A stretch of 64,000 nt of DNA from Aromatoleum toluvorans (lineage in GTDB: Bacteria; Pseudomonadota; Gammaproteobacteria; Burkholderiales; Rhodocyclaceae), in NCBI RefSeq assembly GCF_012910905.1, contig NZ_WTVN01000003.1, positions 150,228-214,227 of the forward strand, written 5' to 3'. Shown in pieces: positions 18,828 through 27,168 of the stretch (positions are counted from its first letter, which is position 1; each line of letters begins with the position of its first letter). The notes under the pieces were generated by a model that was given only the letters and a program-made list of their open reading frames with translations, made no database searches and was not told where the DNA came from. The translations under genes and the position numbers were made by a program.

Positions 18828-19532
18828 TCAAGTCGGCGGCAACAGCGGACGCATCACCAGGCCGTAGCGCCCGCGGGTCACCGGCATCGCGAAATCGAAG
18901 CGGTCGACCTGCGCGCACAGCTCCAGGTCGGCGAGCGGCAGCGCCGGATCCGTGCCCGCAACGAAGCGCCGGCCGAAATCCGAATTGCGCACGCGCAGGG
19001 CCAGCGCTTCGCGGTCGATCGGCTCGCCCTGCAGGCCGGCGGCGAGGTAATCCGCACAGGCGATGTCCTCGTCGCCGTCGCGGTCGATCCATTCCCCGGT
19101 AGTGATCAGCGCGACCCGCTCCAGCGGGCCCGCCTGCAAGGCGCGCAGCGTGGCGCCCGCGCACACGAGGCTCGCCGCGAACAGGCGCGGCGCCGTGCGA
19201 AAACGCAGGAGCGCCTGCACGCCTGCGGCGGTCGACAGGATCACCGGCCGTTTCGCCAGGTCCAGCGGCTGCACGCGCGAGGGCGAGTTGCCCAGGTCGA
19301 AGCCGGGCATGGGGCGCCCGCCGGGCAAGGCCCCCACCGTCAGCGCATCGGGCAGGTGTTCGAGCAGGAGATCGGCTTCGCCTGCGGTCCCGACCGGATG
19401 GATTTCCGACGCGCCCGCCGCGAACGCGTAAGCTGCGGTGGAAAAGGAACGCAATACGTCGATCGCGACGACGGCATCGAAGTCGTGCGACGTCTGCACG
19501 AGGCGGTGCAGGCTGATGCGATGGATTTGCAT
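18828..19532 (-). CDS. 2-phosphosulfolactate phosphatase family protein (ComB-like)
   Basis: A 234-residue protein with AIDVLRSFSTAAYAFAAGA near the N-terminus, GFDLGNSPSRV and LSTAAGVQALLRF, and LVCAGATLRAL; these are conserved in the ComB family (COG2045), magnesium-dependent phosphatases that act on 2-phosphosulfolactate in coenzyme M synthesis in archaea. In proteobacteria the physiological substrate is not established, and no other sulfolactate gene is here. I place the start at 19532 (TGGAACC before it) rather than 19550. Confidence 0.7.
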   Translation of the reverse strand: MQIHRISLHRLVQTSHDFDAVVAIDVLRSFSTAAYAFAAGASEIHPVGTAGEADLLLEHLPDALTVGALPGGRPMPGFDLGNSPSRVQPLDLAKRPVILSTAAGVQALLRFRTAPRLFAASLVCAGATLRALQAGPLERVALITTGEWIDRDGDEDIACADYLAAGLQGEPIDREALALRVRNSDFGRRFVAGTDPALPLADLELCAQVDRFDFAMPVTRGRYGLVMRPLLPPT

Positions 19533-19650
19533 GGTTCCATCATACGGCATGACGCAACCCGCGGAGAGTCCGACTCATGCTGCGCCCGAACGATTACCCG
19601 CGCTGTTGTCCAACTGCCCGCGCCCCCACTCAGCAGTATCAGCCCGACGC

Positions 19651-20811
19651 ATGAGCAACCTGAAGATCCGCATCGCAGAACGCGCCGCCGACATCCCCCA
19701 CGCAGCCTGGAGCGCATTCGCCGAACCGGGCCACCCCTTCCTGAACGGCGATTTCCTGCGCATCGTCGAGGAACAGGGGGTCGCCATCCCCGAGGCCGGC
19801 TGGCAGCCCCTGCACCTCGTCGCGAGCGAAGACGATGCGATCGTCGGCCTGCTGCCGCTCTACCTGAAGAGTCACTCGCACGGGGATTTCATCTACGACT
19901 GGAGCTGGAAAGCGGTGTGGGAACGCTTCGGCCACCGCTACTACCCGCGCCTGATCTCCGGTCTGCCCTACACGCCGGTCGGCGGGCCGCGACTGCTGGT
20001 CGCGCGCGATGCCGCAGACGGCGCCGCGGTGCGCAACGCGCTGATCGGAGTCGCGAAGGGCATCGTCGAGGAGAACGGCTTTTCCACCTGGCATGTCGCC
20101 CTCGCCTCGCCCGCGGACGTCGAGGCGCTGCAGACCGCCGGACTGCTCGTGAGCCACGACGTGCAGTACCACTGGTCGGACGCGGGTTTCGGCGACTTCG
20201 GCGGCTACCTGCAATCCTTCTCGGCCGAGAAGCGCCGCAAGGTGCGCGCCGAGCGGCGACGTGCGGCGGAATCCGGGCTGCGCATTGCCGTGCGCCACGG
20301 CGGCGAGATCGGCGCGCACGAGTGGCCGGCGCTGCATGCGCTTTACAAGTCGACCTTCGACCGCTTCGGCAACCATGCCGCCTTCGGCACCGAATGCTTC
20401 GCCGCCCTCGCCGCGACCCTCGGCGATCGCATGGTGGTGTTCACGGCCAATGACGGCAATGTGCCGGTCGCGGTGTCGCTGTGCTTTCGCAGCAACGACA
20501 CGCTGTACGGCCGCTACTGGGGGGCAAGCCGGCACATCGACAGCCTGCATTTCGAGCTGTGCTTCTATCAGGGCATCGACTACTGCCTGCGCCACGGCCT
20601 GACCCGCTTCGAGCCCGGCGCGGGCGGCGAACACAAGATCTCGCGCGGCTTCACGCCGCAGGTCGTGTGTTCCGCGCACTGGATTCCGGATCCGGAGATG
20701 CGGCGCCTGATCGCCCCGCACCTCGAACGCCAGAAGGCCGGCGTCGCGGCCTGGCAGGATGACGCGCGCAGCCATCTGCCCTTCCGCAAGCCGGAAACCG
20801 GCATCGCCTGA
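19651..20811 (+). CDS. COG3146 (DUF482) GNAT-like acyltransferase
   Basis: A 386-residue protein of the family annotated as putative peptidoglycan-type (peptidogalycan) synthesis proteins with a Fem/GNAT-like fold. Visible family features are PYTPVGGPRLL, SFSAEKRRKVRAERRRA and FEPGAGGEHKISRGFTP. Biochemical role is not known. The ATG at 19651 is chosen because conserved sequence begins right after it and an upstream in-frame region is not family-like. Confidence 0.75.
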   Translation: MSNLKIRIAERAADIPHAAWSAFAEPGHPFLNGDFLRIVEEQGVAIPEAGWQPLHLVASEDDAIVGLLPLYLKSHSHGDFIYDWSWKAVWERFGHRYYPRLISGLPYTPVGGPRLLVARDAADGAAVRNALIGVAKGIVEENGFSTWHVALASPADVEALQTAGLLVSHDVQYHWSDAGFGDFGGYLQSFSAEKRRKVRAERRRAAESGLRIAVRHGGEIGAHEWPALHALYKSTFDRFGNHAAFGTECFAALAATLGDRMVVFTANDGNVPVAVSLCFRSNDTLYGRYWGASRHIDSLHFELCFYQGIDYCLRHGLTRFEPGAGGEHKISRGFTPQVVCSAHWIPDPEMRRLIAPHLERQKAGVAAWQDDARSHLPFRKPETGIA

Positions 20812-20859
20812 AACCCGGACGGCGCGCCCTTCGCGCGCTGTGGCATGATCGGACGGATC

Positions 20860-21828
20860 ATGACGACACACGCCACCATCTTCTACCACGCCGACTGCCT
20901 CGACGGTTTCGGCGCCGCCTATGCCGCGTGGCGCCACTACGGCGACGCCGCGCGCTACCTGCCCGTGCATTACGGAAACCGCTGGACGGTCGCCGACGTC
21001 GCCGACCGCGACGTGTTCATCCTCGACTTCTCGTTTCCGCGCGCAGAACTCGAACAGATGGCCGCGCACGCCCGCTCGGTGTGCCTGATCGACCACCACG
21101 CCAGCGCCCGCGCGGCCTGGGCCGACCTGCTGCGCGCAGATGGCAGCGGCAGCCGCGCCCGCTTCGATGATCCCGCCCGCAGGCTCACGGTGATCTTCGA
21201 TCTGGAGCACTCCGGCGCTCGGCTCGCCTGGGAACATTTCCACCCCGAAAGCCCGGTCCCGGCTGCGCTCGCGCACATCGAGGACCAGGACATGTGGCGC
21301 TTTCGCCTTGCCGGCACGCGCCCGTTCTGCCGCGCCCTGCGCATGCGCGATTTCACCTTCGCGGCGTGGGATGCGATCGTGCGCGCCAGCGAGGATCCCG
21401 CCGCGCCCGCACACCGCGCGCTGCTCGACGAAGGCGAGGCCGTGGACCGCTTCCTCGCCATCGAAGTCGAGCGGCTCGCGTCGAGCGCGCTGGTGATGCC
21501 GGTCACCCTGCGGGCGACCGCTGCACCGGGCGAAGCGGCGTCCGCGTCCGATACGCCGGTTCGCGGCCTCGCGATCAATGCGAGCGCGGCCTTCGCCTCC
21601 GAACTCGGCGGGCGCCTCGCGGAACGCGCGCAGACCTTCGGCCTCGTGTGGCAGTTGTCCGGCGACGGTGCGGTCAAGGCGTCGCTGCGCGGCTGCAACG
21701 TCGTGAACGTCGCGCGCCTTGCCGAACACTACGGCGGGGGCGGCCATCCCAACGCGGCGGGATTCCGCATGCCCTTGCGGGACTTCATCGAGCACATCCT
21801 TTCGCCCCAACCGGACGAGCTGCGCTGA
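20860..21828 (+). CDS. DHH-family phosphoesterase
   Basis: A 322-residue protein with FYHADCLDGFGAAYA (motif HxDxDG variant), LDFSFPR, the DHH motif in LIDHHASA and a C-terminal GGGGHPNAAGFRM (DHHA1 glycine/His motif). Metal-dependent phosphoesterases of this type hydrolyse oligonucleotides or related phosphoesters. The start at 20860 is preferred to 20845 since family members begin about eight residues before the HADC motif. Confidence 0.83.
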   Translation: MTTHATIFYHADCLDGFGAAYAAWRHYGDAARYLPVHYGNRWTVADVADRDVFILDFSFPRAELEQMAAHARSVCLIDHHASARAAWADLLRADGSGSRARFDDPARRLTVIFDLEHSGARLAWEHFHPESPVPAALAHIEDQDMWRFRLAGTRPFCRALRMRDFTFAAWDAIVRASEDPAAPAHRALLDEGEAVDRFLAIEVERLASSALVMPVTLRATAAPGEAASASDTPVRGLAINASAAFASELGGRLAERAQTFGLVWQLSGDGAVKASLRGCNVVNVARLAEHYGGGGHPNAAGFRMPLRDFIEHILSPQPDELR

Positions 21829-21842
21829 ACGACCATTTGTGC

Positions 21843-21858
21843 CAAATTTGCCTATAAT
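21843..21858 (+). promoter_or_regulatory. Promoter with palindrome for the Xre-RES operon
   Basis: A consensus TATAAT (21853-21858) lies 30 bases before the antitoxin start, and the perfect palindrome CAAATTTG (21843-21850) sits directly upstream of it. An autoregulatory site of the Xre-type antitoxin at this spot would be usual for such modules; binding is inferred. Confidence 0.5.
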
Positions 21859-21887
21859 TAACGCCAGATGGCATTGATGGAGTCACC

Positions 21888-22349
21888 ATGAGCACGACCG
21901 CTGCGGCACTTTCGCGTACCCCTTCGCTCTCGATCGAGTCCGTACTCGGTGGCCAGGGCGTGCTGCGCGCGGCACCGCGGACGGCGCTCGACTGGGTATC
22001 GGTGATCCGCCGCGGCATTTCCTCGGCGGCGGTCGATTCGGCAACCAAGACCCTGCACGTGACGCAGGCCGAACTCGCCGACGCCCTCGGGATTCCCGAG
22101 CGCACGCTCGCCCGGCGCAAGCGGGAAGGCACCCTCAACAGCGAAGAGTCGGCGAAGCTCGTGCGCCTCGCGCGCGTCGCCGAACGCGCCCAGGAGGTCT
22201 TCGAGGACGCGGACATCGCCATGCACTGGCTGAAGTCCCCCAACACCGCACTCGCGGGTGCGGTCCCCTTGTCGCTGATGGATACCGACATCGGCGCAGA
22301 GAGCGTGCTGGACACGCTCGGCCGCATCGAGCACGGCGTGTTCGCCTGA
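21888..22349 (+). CDS. Xre-type antitoxin (DUF2384, ParS/MbcA-like)
   Basis: A 153-residue antitoxin with a central helix-turn-helix (TQAELADALGIPERTLARRK) and a C-terminal antitoxin_Xre_C/MbcA domain containing ARVAERAQEVFED, AMHWLKSPNTALAGAVPLSL and the final DTLGRIEHGVF. It neutralises the RES toxin encoded directly downstream and probably represses the operon. Its TGA overlaps the toxin ATG. Confidence 0.9.
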   Translation: MSTTAAALSRTPSLSIESVLGGQGVLRAAPRTALDWVSVIRRGISSAAVDSATKTLHVTQAELADALGIPERTLARRKREGTLNSEESAKLVRLARVAERAQEVFEDADIAMHWLKSPNTALAGAVPLSLMDTDIGAESVLDTLGRIEHGVFA

Positions 22350-22813
22350 TGCTGACCGTGTGGCGCCTGGTGACGGCGCGCTTCGCGGATTCCGCATTTT
22401 CGGGGGAAGGCGCGCGCCTGTACGGCGGACGCTGGAATCGCAAGGGCGTCCCGCTCGTCTATACGTCCGCGACGCAATCCCTCGCGATGCTCGAAATGCT
22501 CGTGCAGGACCAGCCACTGCGCGCCCGCTACGTGGCCATTCCGGCAACCGTGCCGACCGGCCTGCGCATCGACCGCATCACGCCCGACGAACTGCCCGGC
22601 GACTGGCGCAACCTCGAAGCGCGCGAACACCTGCAGACCCTGGGAAGCGACTGGGCGAAGGGAAACTCTGCCGCCGTGCTTGCAGTGCCGAGCGCGGTGA
22701 TCCCGTCGGAAACGAACTACCTGCTCAACCCCCAGCACCCCGCCTTTGCGAGGATCGCCATCGGCGAGGCGCAGGATTTGGTCACAGACTTGCGGCTGAC
22801 ACGCAGCCCATAA
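22349..22813 (+). CDS. RES-domain toxin
   Basis: A 154-residue RES family toxin: the domain's conserved Arg in LTVWRLV, the segment GGRWNRKGVPLVYTS (with Arg, Tyr) and ALLEML-like SLAMLEMLVQ, then SETNYLLNPQHPAF. Characterised RES toxins degrade NAD. The gene overlaps the antitoxin stop by one base (ATGA), so the pair is translationally coupled. All expected conserved residues appear present, so it looks intact. Confidence 0.9.
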   Translation: MLTVWRLVTARFADSAFSGEGARLYGGRWNRKGVPLVYTSATQSLAMLEMLVQDQPLRARYVAIPATVPTGLRIDRITPDELPGDWRNLEAREHLQTLGSDWAKGNSAAVLAVPSAVIPSETNYLLNPQHPAFARIAIGEAQDLVTDLRLTRSP

Positions 22814-22906
22814 TCCGCCATGCTCCGAAGACGCCCGTACAGATAGACTCATAAAAATCCGAATCGGCGCAGTCCCGATCAATTACCTCAACGCAGTTAC
22901 ACCGCA

Positions 22907-23779
22907 ATGCCCACCACACGCGAAGACGACAAGACCGGCGACGCCCTGAAGGCCCAGCGTTTCCAGATGCTGGAAGACATCGCCAGTGAACTGTCGCGCA
23001 AACTCATTTTCCCGACCTGCTTCGACCTCACCATTCGCCTGCGCGAACTGCTCGATGACCCGGACGTCCCGATCGAGAAGATCAGCGCCGCCGTCAGCCT
23101 CGACCCGCTGATCAGCAGCCGTCTGCTGAGCGTCGCCAATTCCGTGCTCAACCGGCGCGGCGGACCGCCCGTCAAGGATCTGCAAGGGGCGGTCATGCGC
23201 ATCGGCACCAAATCGGTCCGTACCCTCGCGCTCGCGGTCGCGATGAAGCAGATCCTGCTTGGCAAGGGCCTCACCGATTTCGACGGCATTTCGAAGCGCC
23301 TCTGGGAGCATTCGGTCAGAAGTGCGGCCGCCTGCGCCGTCCTCGCGCAGAAATTCGGCCGCGTGACGCCCGACCAGGCAATGTTCGCCGGGCTCGTTCA
23401 TGATCTCGGCGCAAGCTACATGCTGTACCGCGCCACGCAGTACGAGGAGCTGCGCGAACGGCCGGACACCGTGCGCCACCTCGTGTACCAGTGGCACGAG
23501 AGCATCGGCGAATCCCTGCTCTTCTCGCTCGGCATCCCCGAGGACATCGCCATCGCCACGCGCGACCACGACCATCCGCGCCCCGTGCCGGAATACCCGC
23601 GCAACCTCGCCGACATCATCTATATCGGCAACGTCATGGCGGGCGGCCATTTCGAGTGGATGAAGAAGGACTACGACGCCGCCGCGCAGGAACGCGCAAA
23701 ACTCGGCGAAACCTATCTGGCGCTGACGGACGAGGTGGAGTCGATGGCGCAGGAGCTGCACGCCGCCCTCGACGGTTGA
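22907..23779 (+). CDS. HDOD-domain protein
   Basis: A 290-residue HDOD protein: VSLDPLISSRLLSVANSVLN, then RIGTKSVRTLALAVA and a relic HD region at FAGLVHDLGASYML, which keeps HD but in a family that generally lacks phosphodiesterase activity. Such proteins are signalling modules of unknown biochemical output. The gene is monocistronic. Confidence 0.83.
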   Translation: MPTTREDDKTGDALKAQRFQMLEDIASELSRKLIFPTCFDLTIRLRELLDDPDVPIEKISAAVSLDPLISSRLLSVANSVLNRRGGPPVKDLQGAVMRIGTKSVRTLALAVAMKQILLGKGLTDFDGISKRLWEHSVRSAAACAVLAQKFGRVTPDQAMFAGLVHDLGASYMLYRATQYEELRERPDTVRHLVYQWHESIGESLLFSLGIPEDIAIATRDHDHPRPVPEYPRNLADIIYIGNVMAGGHFEWMKKDYDAAAQERAKLGETYLALTDEVESMAQELHAALDG

Positions 23780-23789
23780 ATCCGTGGAG

Positions 23790-23808
23790 CGTCCCCGAAA
23801 AGGGGACG
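23790..23808. terminator. Hairpin between convergent HDOD gene and small ORF
   Basis: A 7-bp stem CGTCCCC/GGGGACG with a GAAAA loop lies in the 43-base gap between converging genes. No T-run follows, so it is only a possible terminator. Confidence 0.4.
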
Positions 23809-23822
23809 TGCAGCGTAGCGAT

Positions 23823-24092
23823 TCAGGAGCGGCGCGGAATTCCGAACAGCCGCAGGATGTCCTCGAAGACGCGCACGCTCTTGCGCGGATCGTAGCGCCT
23901 GAAGAGCATCTCCTGCTTCGCACGCTGCGCCGGCGGAAGCGCCTCGATGATCAGCTCGCGTTCCTGCTCGATATCCGTCCGCATCCGCTCGGTCACGAGA
24001 AAGAAGGAAATCGGCAGGAACAACCCGTCGTGGCGGCGCAGATGAAAGCGCGGATTGGCAGGAAGCACCTGCTCGGCAACGTGGCTTTTCAT
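23823..24092 (-). CDS. Hypothetical protein, 89 residues
   Basis: A short protein with a good ribosome site (GAGGAAATC before ATG). No domain recognised. The middle has PISFFLVTERMRTDIEQERE and the C-terminal half is charged (RAKQEMLFRRYDPRKSVRVF), predicted soluble and helical. It is upstream-facing to the HDOD gene and downstream of an intergenic gap after the MDR gene on the same strand. Support is the ribosome site and codon usage. Confidence 0.6.
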   Translation of the reverse strand: MKSHVAEQVLPANPRFHLRRHDGLFLPISFFLVTERMRTDIEQERELIIEALPPAQRAKQEMLFRRYDPRKSVRVFEDILRLFGIPRRS

Positions 24093-24232
24093 GATTTCCT
24101 CACCCCGCGAAAGACCTCCCTGCCTGTATAACGGTTCCGGAGGGCAGTTGCGGTGACAGAAATCAAATTCGGGGAAAAATAGCTTGGCCCGTGTGCCGGC
24201 CGGCACCTCAGAAGGTTCCCGGATCGCGTTCC

Positions 24233-25246
24233 TCAGTGCCGGATGCAGACCTTCCCGAAATGGCGGCCGCTGGCGAGGTACTGCATCGCTTCGCGCAACT
24301 GCTCGAACTCGAACACGCGATCCACGACCGGCCGCATGCCGTGGTGTGCAATCGCACGCGCCATCGCCCTGAAATCCTCGCCGCTGCCCACCGTGATGCC
24401 CTGCAGGCGCACGTGCCGTGTGACGATCATCCCCAAAGGCGCGTCCATCACCGACCCCGCCAGCACGCCGATCATGCTGATCGTGCCGCCGGGCCGTACC
24501 GCGCGCAGCGATTGCGGCAGCGTGCCCTGTCCGCCGACCTCCACGACGTGATCGACGCCGCTTCCGCCCGCCATGTCGCGGGCGACGCGACCCCATTCCG
24601 GCGTGGTCCGATAGTTGATGGTCTCGTCTGCTCCCATCGCCCGGACACGCGTAAGCTTCTCGTCGCTCGATGAGGTGCAGATCACCGTCGCGCCGAGCAT
24701 CTTCGCGAACTGCAGGGCAAACAGCGATACGCCGCCCGTGCCCTGCACGAGCACCGTGTCGCCCGCCTTCACCCGCCCTTCCGTGACGAGCGCCCGCCAT
24801 GCGGTGACTGCGGCCGTTGGCAAGGTCGCGGCCTCGACGTCGTCCAGGTGGGCGGGAACCGCTGCAACCTTGGACGCAGGAACGACCATGTACTCGGCCA
24901 TCGTGCCGTCGATCTCGCACCCCAGGCTGTGCGCCAGATGCTCGGCGCTCGGCTCGCCCGCGGGCCAGCTCGAAAAGAACAGCGGACAGACGCGATCGCC
25001 GACCCGATACGAATCGACGCCCTCGCCGACCTGATCGATCCGCCCCACTCCATCGCACAGCATGATGAGCGGCAGTGCCTTCATCCGCGACCCGTAGCCG
25101 CGCCGCGGAACCAGCAGATCACGGTAGTTGAGTGCGGACGCGGTCATCTTCAGCCTGACCTCGCCCGGCCCGGCGGTCGGTTCCGGGCGTTCGCCAATCC
25201 GCAGGTTCTCGTCCGACCACGCTGTATCGACCTGGAAGACTCTCAT
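24233..25246 (-). CDS. MDR-family NAD(P)-dependent alcohol dehydrogenase / quinone oxidoreductase
   Basis: A 337-residue medium-chain dehydrogenase: N-terminal GroES-like part with ASALNYRDLLV, Rossmann motif VLVQGTGGVSLFALQFAKMLGA (shown by VQGTGGVS) and GGTISMIGVL. The structural-zinc cysteine lobe is absent, which points to the zinc-independent quinone oxidoreductase branch. The ATG at 25246 is spaced 9 bases from GAGGG; an ATG at 25252 is too close. It is a single gene, divergent from the GST. Substrate unknown. Confidence 0.82.
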   Translation of the reverse strand: MRVFQVDTAWSDENLRIGERPEPTAGPGEVRLKMTASALNYRDLLVPRRGYGSRMKALPLIMLCDGVGRIDQVGEGVDSYRVGDRVCPLFFSSWPAGEPSAEHLAHSLGCEIDGTMAEYMVVPASKVAAVPAHLDDVEAATLPTAAVTAWRALVTEGRVKAGDTVLVQGTGGVSLFALQFAKMLGATVICTSSSDEKLTRVRAMGADETINYRTTPEWGRVARDMAGGSGVDHVVEVGGQGTLPQSLRAVRPGGTISMIGVLAGSVMDAPLGMIVTRHVRLQGITVGSGEDFRAMARAIAHHGMRPVVDRVFEFEQLREAMQYLASGRHFGKVCIRH

Positions 25247-25430
25247 GAACATTCACCCTCGCGATCCGGTTCCGGTAGGAGGCAATGCTAATCGATCGGA
25301 CCGCGGGTCGGCAGGTAGCCCCGCCCGATCGACCGGCACCCTCCGCGACGCGGCGACCCATCGATCCCGCTTTGCTATGCTTGCCATGGCGGATGCCGAG
25401 CCCGCCCCCGACAAGTACAACGGAGCAGTC

Positions 25431-26309
25431 ATGAGCGACACCACGTATACACCGCCCAAGGTCTGGAAATGGGAGGCCCCCAGCGGCGGCAAGTTCGCCA
25501 ACATCAACCGTCCCGTCGCCGGCGCCACGCACGACAAGGCGCTGCCGATCGGCAAGCACCCGCTGCAGCTCTATTCGCTGGCAACGCCGAACGGCGTGAA
25601 GGTCACGATCATGCTTGAGGAGCTGCTCGCGCGCGGCTTCGCCGGAGCGGAATACGACGCCCACCTGATCCGCATCAACGACGGCGAACAGTTCGGCAGC
25701 GGCTTCGTCGCGATCAACCCCAACTCCAAGATCCCCGCCCTGCTCGACCGCAGCGTCACGCCGCCGCTCCGCGTGTTCGAGTCCGGCGCGATCCTGCTGT
25801 ACCTCGCGGAAAAGTTCGGCGCCTTCCTGCCGCGCGAGCTCGCGGCGCGCACCGAATGCCTGTCGTGGCTCTTCTGGCAGATGGGCAGTGCCCCGTTTGT
25901 CGGCGGCGGCTTCGGCCATTTCTACGCTTACGCCCCGGAAAAGTACGAGTACCCGATCAACCGCTACGCGATGGAGGTCAAGCGGCAGCTGGACGTGCTG
26001 AATCGCCTGCTTGCCGAGCGCCCGTACATCGCCGGCGACGAGTACACCATCGCCGACATCGCGATCTGGCCGTGGTACGGCGGCCTCGTGCTGAACCAGG
26101 CGTACGACGCTGCCGAGTTCCTCGACGCCCAAACCTACGCGCACGTCCTGCGGTGGGCCCACGAGATCGCACGAAGACCGGCGGTGCAGCGCGGCCGCAA
26201 GGTGAACCGCACCTGGGGCGAACCGGCCGGGCAACTCCACGAGCGGCACGATGCCAGCGACTTCGAGCTGCGCACGCAGGACAAGCTCGCCCCGAATACC
26301 GGGAACTGA
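25431..26309 (+). CDS. yghU: Glutathione S-transferase, YghU type
   Basis: A 292-residue GST, longer than classical (about 200) because of an N-terminal extension of some 40 residues, as in YghU. The thioredoxin-like part has YSLATPNGVKVTIMLEEL, with NSKIPALLD and VFESGAILLYLAEKFG for glutathione binding; the C-terminal helical domain has IADIAIWPWYGGL. E. coli YghU has disulfide-bond oxidoreductase and glutathione peroxidase activity. ATG follows CGGAG at 6 bases. Confidence 0.87.
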   Translation: MSDTTYTPPKVWKWEAPSGGKFANINRPVAGATHDKALPIGKHPLQLYSLATPNGVKVTIMLEELLARGFAGAEYDAHLIRINDGEQFGSGFVAINPNSKIPALLDRSVTPPLRVFESGAILLYLAEKFGAFLPRELAARTECLSWLFWQMGSAPFVGGGFGHFYAYAPEKYEYPINRYAMEVKRQLDVLNRLLAERPYIAGDEYTIADIAIWPWYGGLVLNQAYDAAEFLDAQTYAHVLRWAHEIARRPAVQRGRKVNRTWGEPAGQLHERHDASDFELRTQDKLAPNTGN

Positions 26310-26350
26310 ACCCGCACAAGAAGACGCGGGCGAGGCCGTCATCTTGACCT

Positions 26351-26386
26351 GTTTCCATATTTCCATAAATTTGGAAATATGGAAAC
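26351..26386. promoter_or_regulatory. Large palindrome overlapping the arsR start codon
   Basis: Two perfect 15-base arms (26351-26365 and 26372-26386) with a 6-base spacer form a near-ideal dimer site. The right arm includes the arsR ATG at 26379. The size fits an ArsR/SmtB operator, so autoregulation is likely, and binding or RNA pairing here could also block initiation. Confidence 0.75.
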
Positions 26387-26738
26387 GCTAAACGCCGCCG
26401 AACTTCTCGCTGCCCTCGGGCACGAATCCCGTCTTGCCATCTTCCGCCTATTGGTCGAAGCCGGCCCTGAAGGCATGAACGCCAGCGCCATCGGCGAGAA
26501 CCTCGGACTCCCCGGCGCGACGCTTTCCTTTCATCTTTCGCACCTGACGTGCGTCGGTCTCATCAAGGGCGAGCGGGAAAGCCGGTTCATCCACTACTCG
26601 GCCGCGTACGAGACGATGGATGAGCTGATTGCCTTCCTGACGAGGAACTGCTGCCAGGGCAAGGCCTGCCTGCCCGCGGCCACGACCTGCGGCACGGTGC
26701 AGAAGCGTCGCCGCCCGACATCCAATCCGCAAGACTGA
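26379..26738 (+). CDS. arsR: ArsR-family transcriptional repressor
   Basis: A 119-residue winged-helix regulator: ALGHESRLAIFRLLVEAGPEG, recognition part GLPGATLSFHLSHLTCVGLI and wing KGERESRFIHYS. It has a C-terminal NCCQGKACLPAATTC cluster of cysteines. This places the candidate metalloid-sensing thiols at the C-terminal end rather than in the usual CVC motif at the DNA-binding helix, where the sequence has LTC only. It is first in the arsR-arsC-acr3 operon. The start codon sits inside the palindrome and has only a weak Shine-Dalgarno (GGAA three bases away). Confidence 0.88.
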   Translation: METLNAAELLAALGHESRLAIFRLLVEAGPEGMNASAIGENLGLPGATLSFHLSHLTCVGLIKGERESRFIHYSAAYETMDELIAFLTRNCCQGKACLPAATTCGTVQKRRRPTSNPQD

Positions 26739-26743
26739 AAACC

Positions 26744-27157
26744 ATGAACAAGCTCAAGACGGTCCTCGTGTTGTGCACCGGGAATTCCTGTCGCTCGCAG
26801 ATGGGCGAAGCGATCCTCAATCACGACCTCGCCGGCCTCGTGCGGGGAATTTCCGCCGGCACCCGGCCGCAGGCGAAGGTAGCGGACGGCGCGATCGCAG
26901 CCCTGAAGCTGGCCGGCCTGCCGACCGAGGGGCTGTACCCGAAAGATGTTGCCGCCGTGATGGGCGATCCGATCGATCTGGTGGTGAGCGTCTGCGACAA
27001 CGCGCAAGCGACCTGCCCAGTCTTCCCCGGCGCGGTCAAGCGCCTTCACGTCCCCTTCCATGACCCGCACGGCGAGCCGCTGGAGAGCTTCGTTGCGGTG
27101 CGCGACGACATCCGCGCCCGCCTGGTCCCGGCGGTTCGCCAGGCCCTGGGTCTGTGA
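26744..27157 (+). CDS. arsC: Arsenate reductase, thioredoxin-coupled
   Basis: A 137-residue LMW-phosphatase-fold ArsC: CTGNSCRSQ (CX5R loop, Cys11) and the redox pair in VCDNAQATCPVF (Cys84 and Cys91). These three cysteines are those of the thioredoxin-coupled S. aureus type. It reduces arsenate to arsenite, which Acr3 then expels. It follows arsR by 5 bases. Confidence 0.92.
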   Translation: MNKLKTVLVLCTGNSCRSQMGEAILNHDLAGLVRGISAGTRPQAKVADGAIAALKLAGLPTEGLYPKDVAAVMGDPIDLVVSVCDNAQATCPVFPGAVKRLHVPFHDPHGEPLESFVAVRDDIRARLVPAVRQALGL

Positions 27158-27168
27158 GGAGCGCCGAT

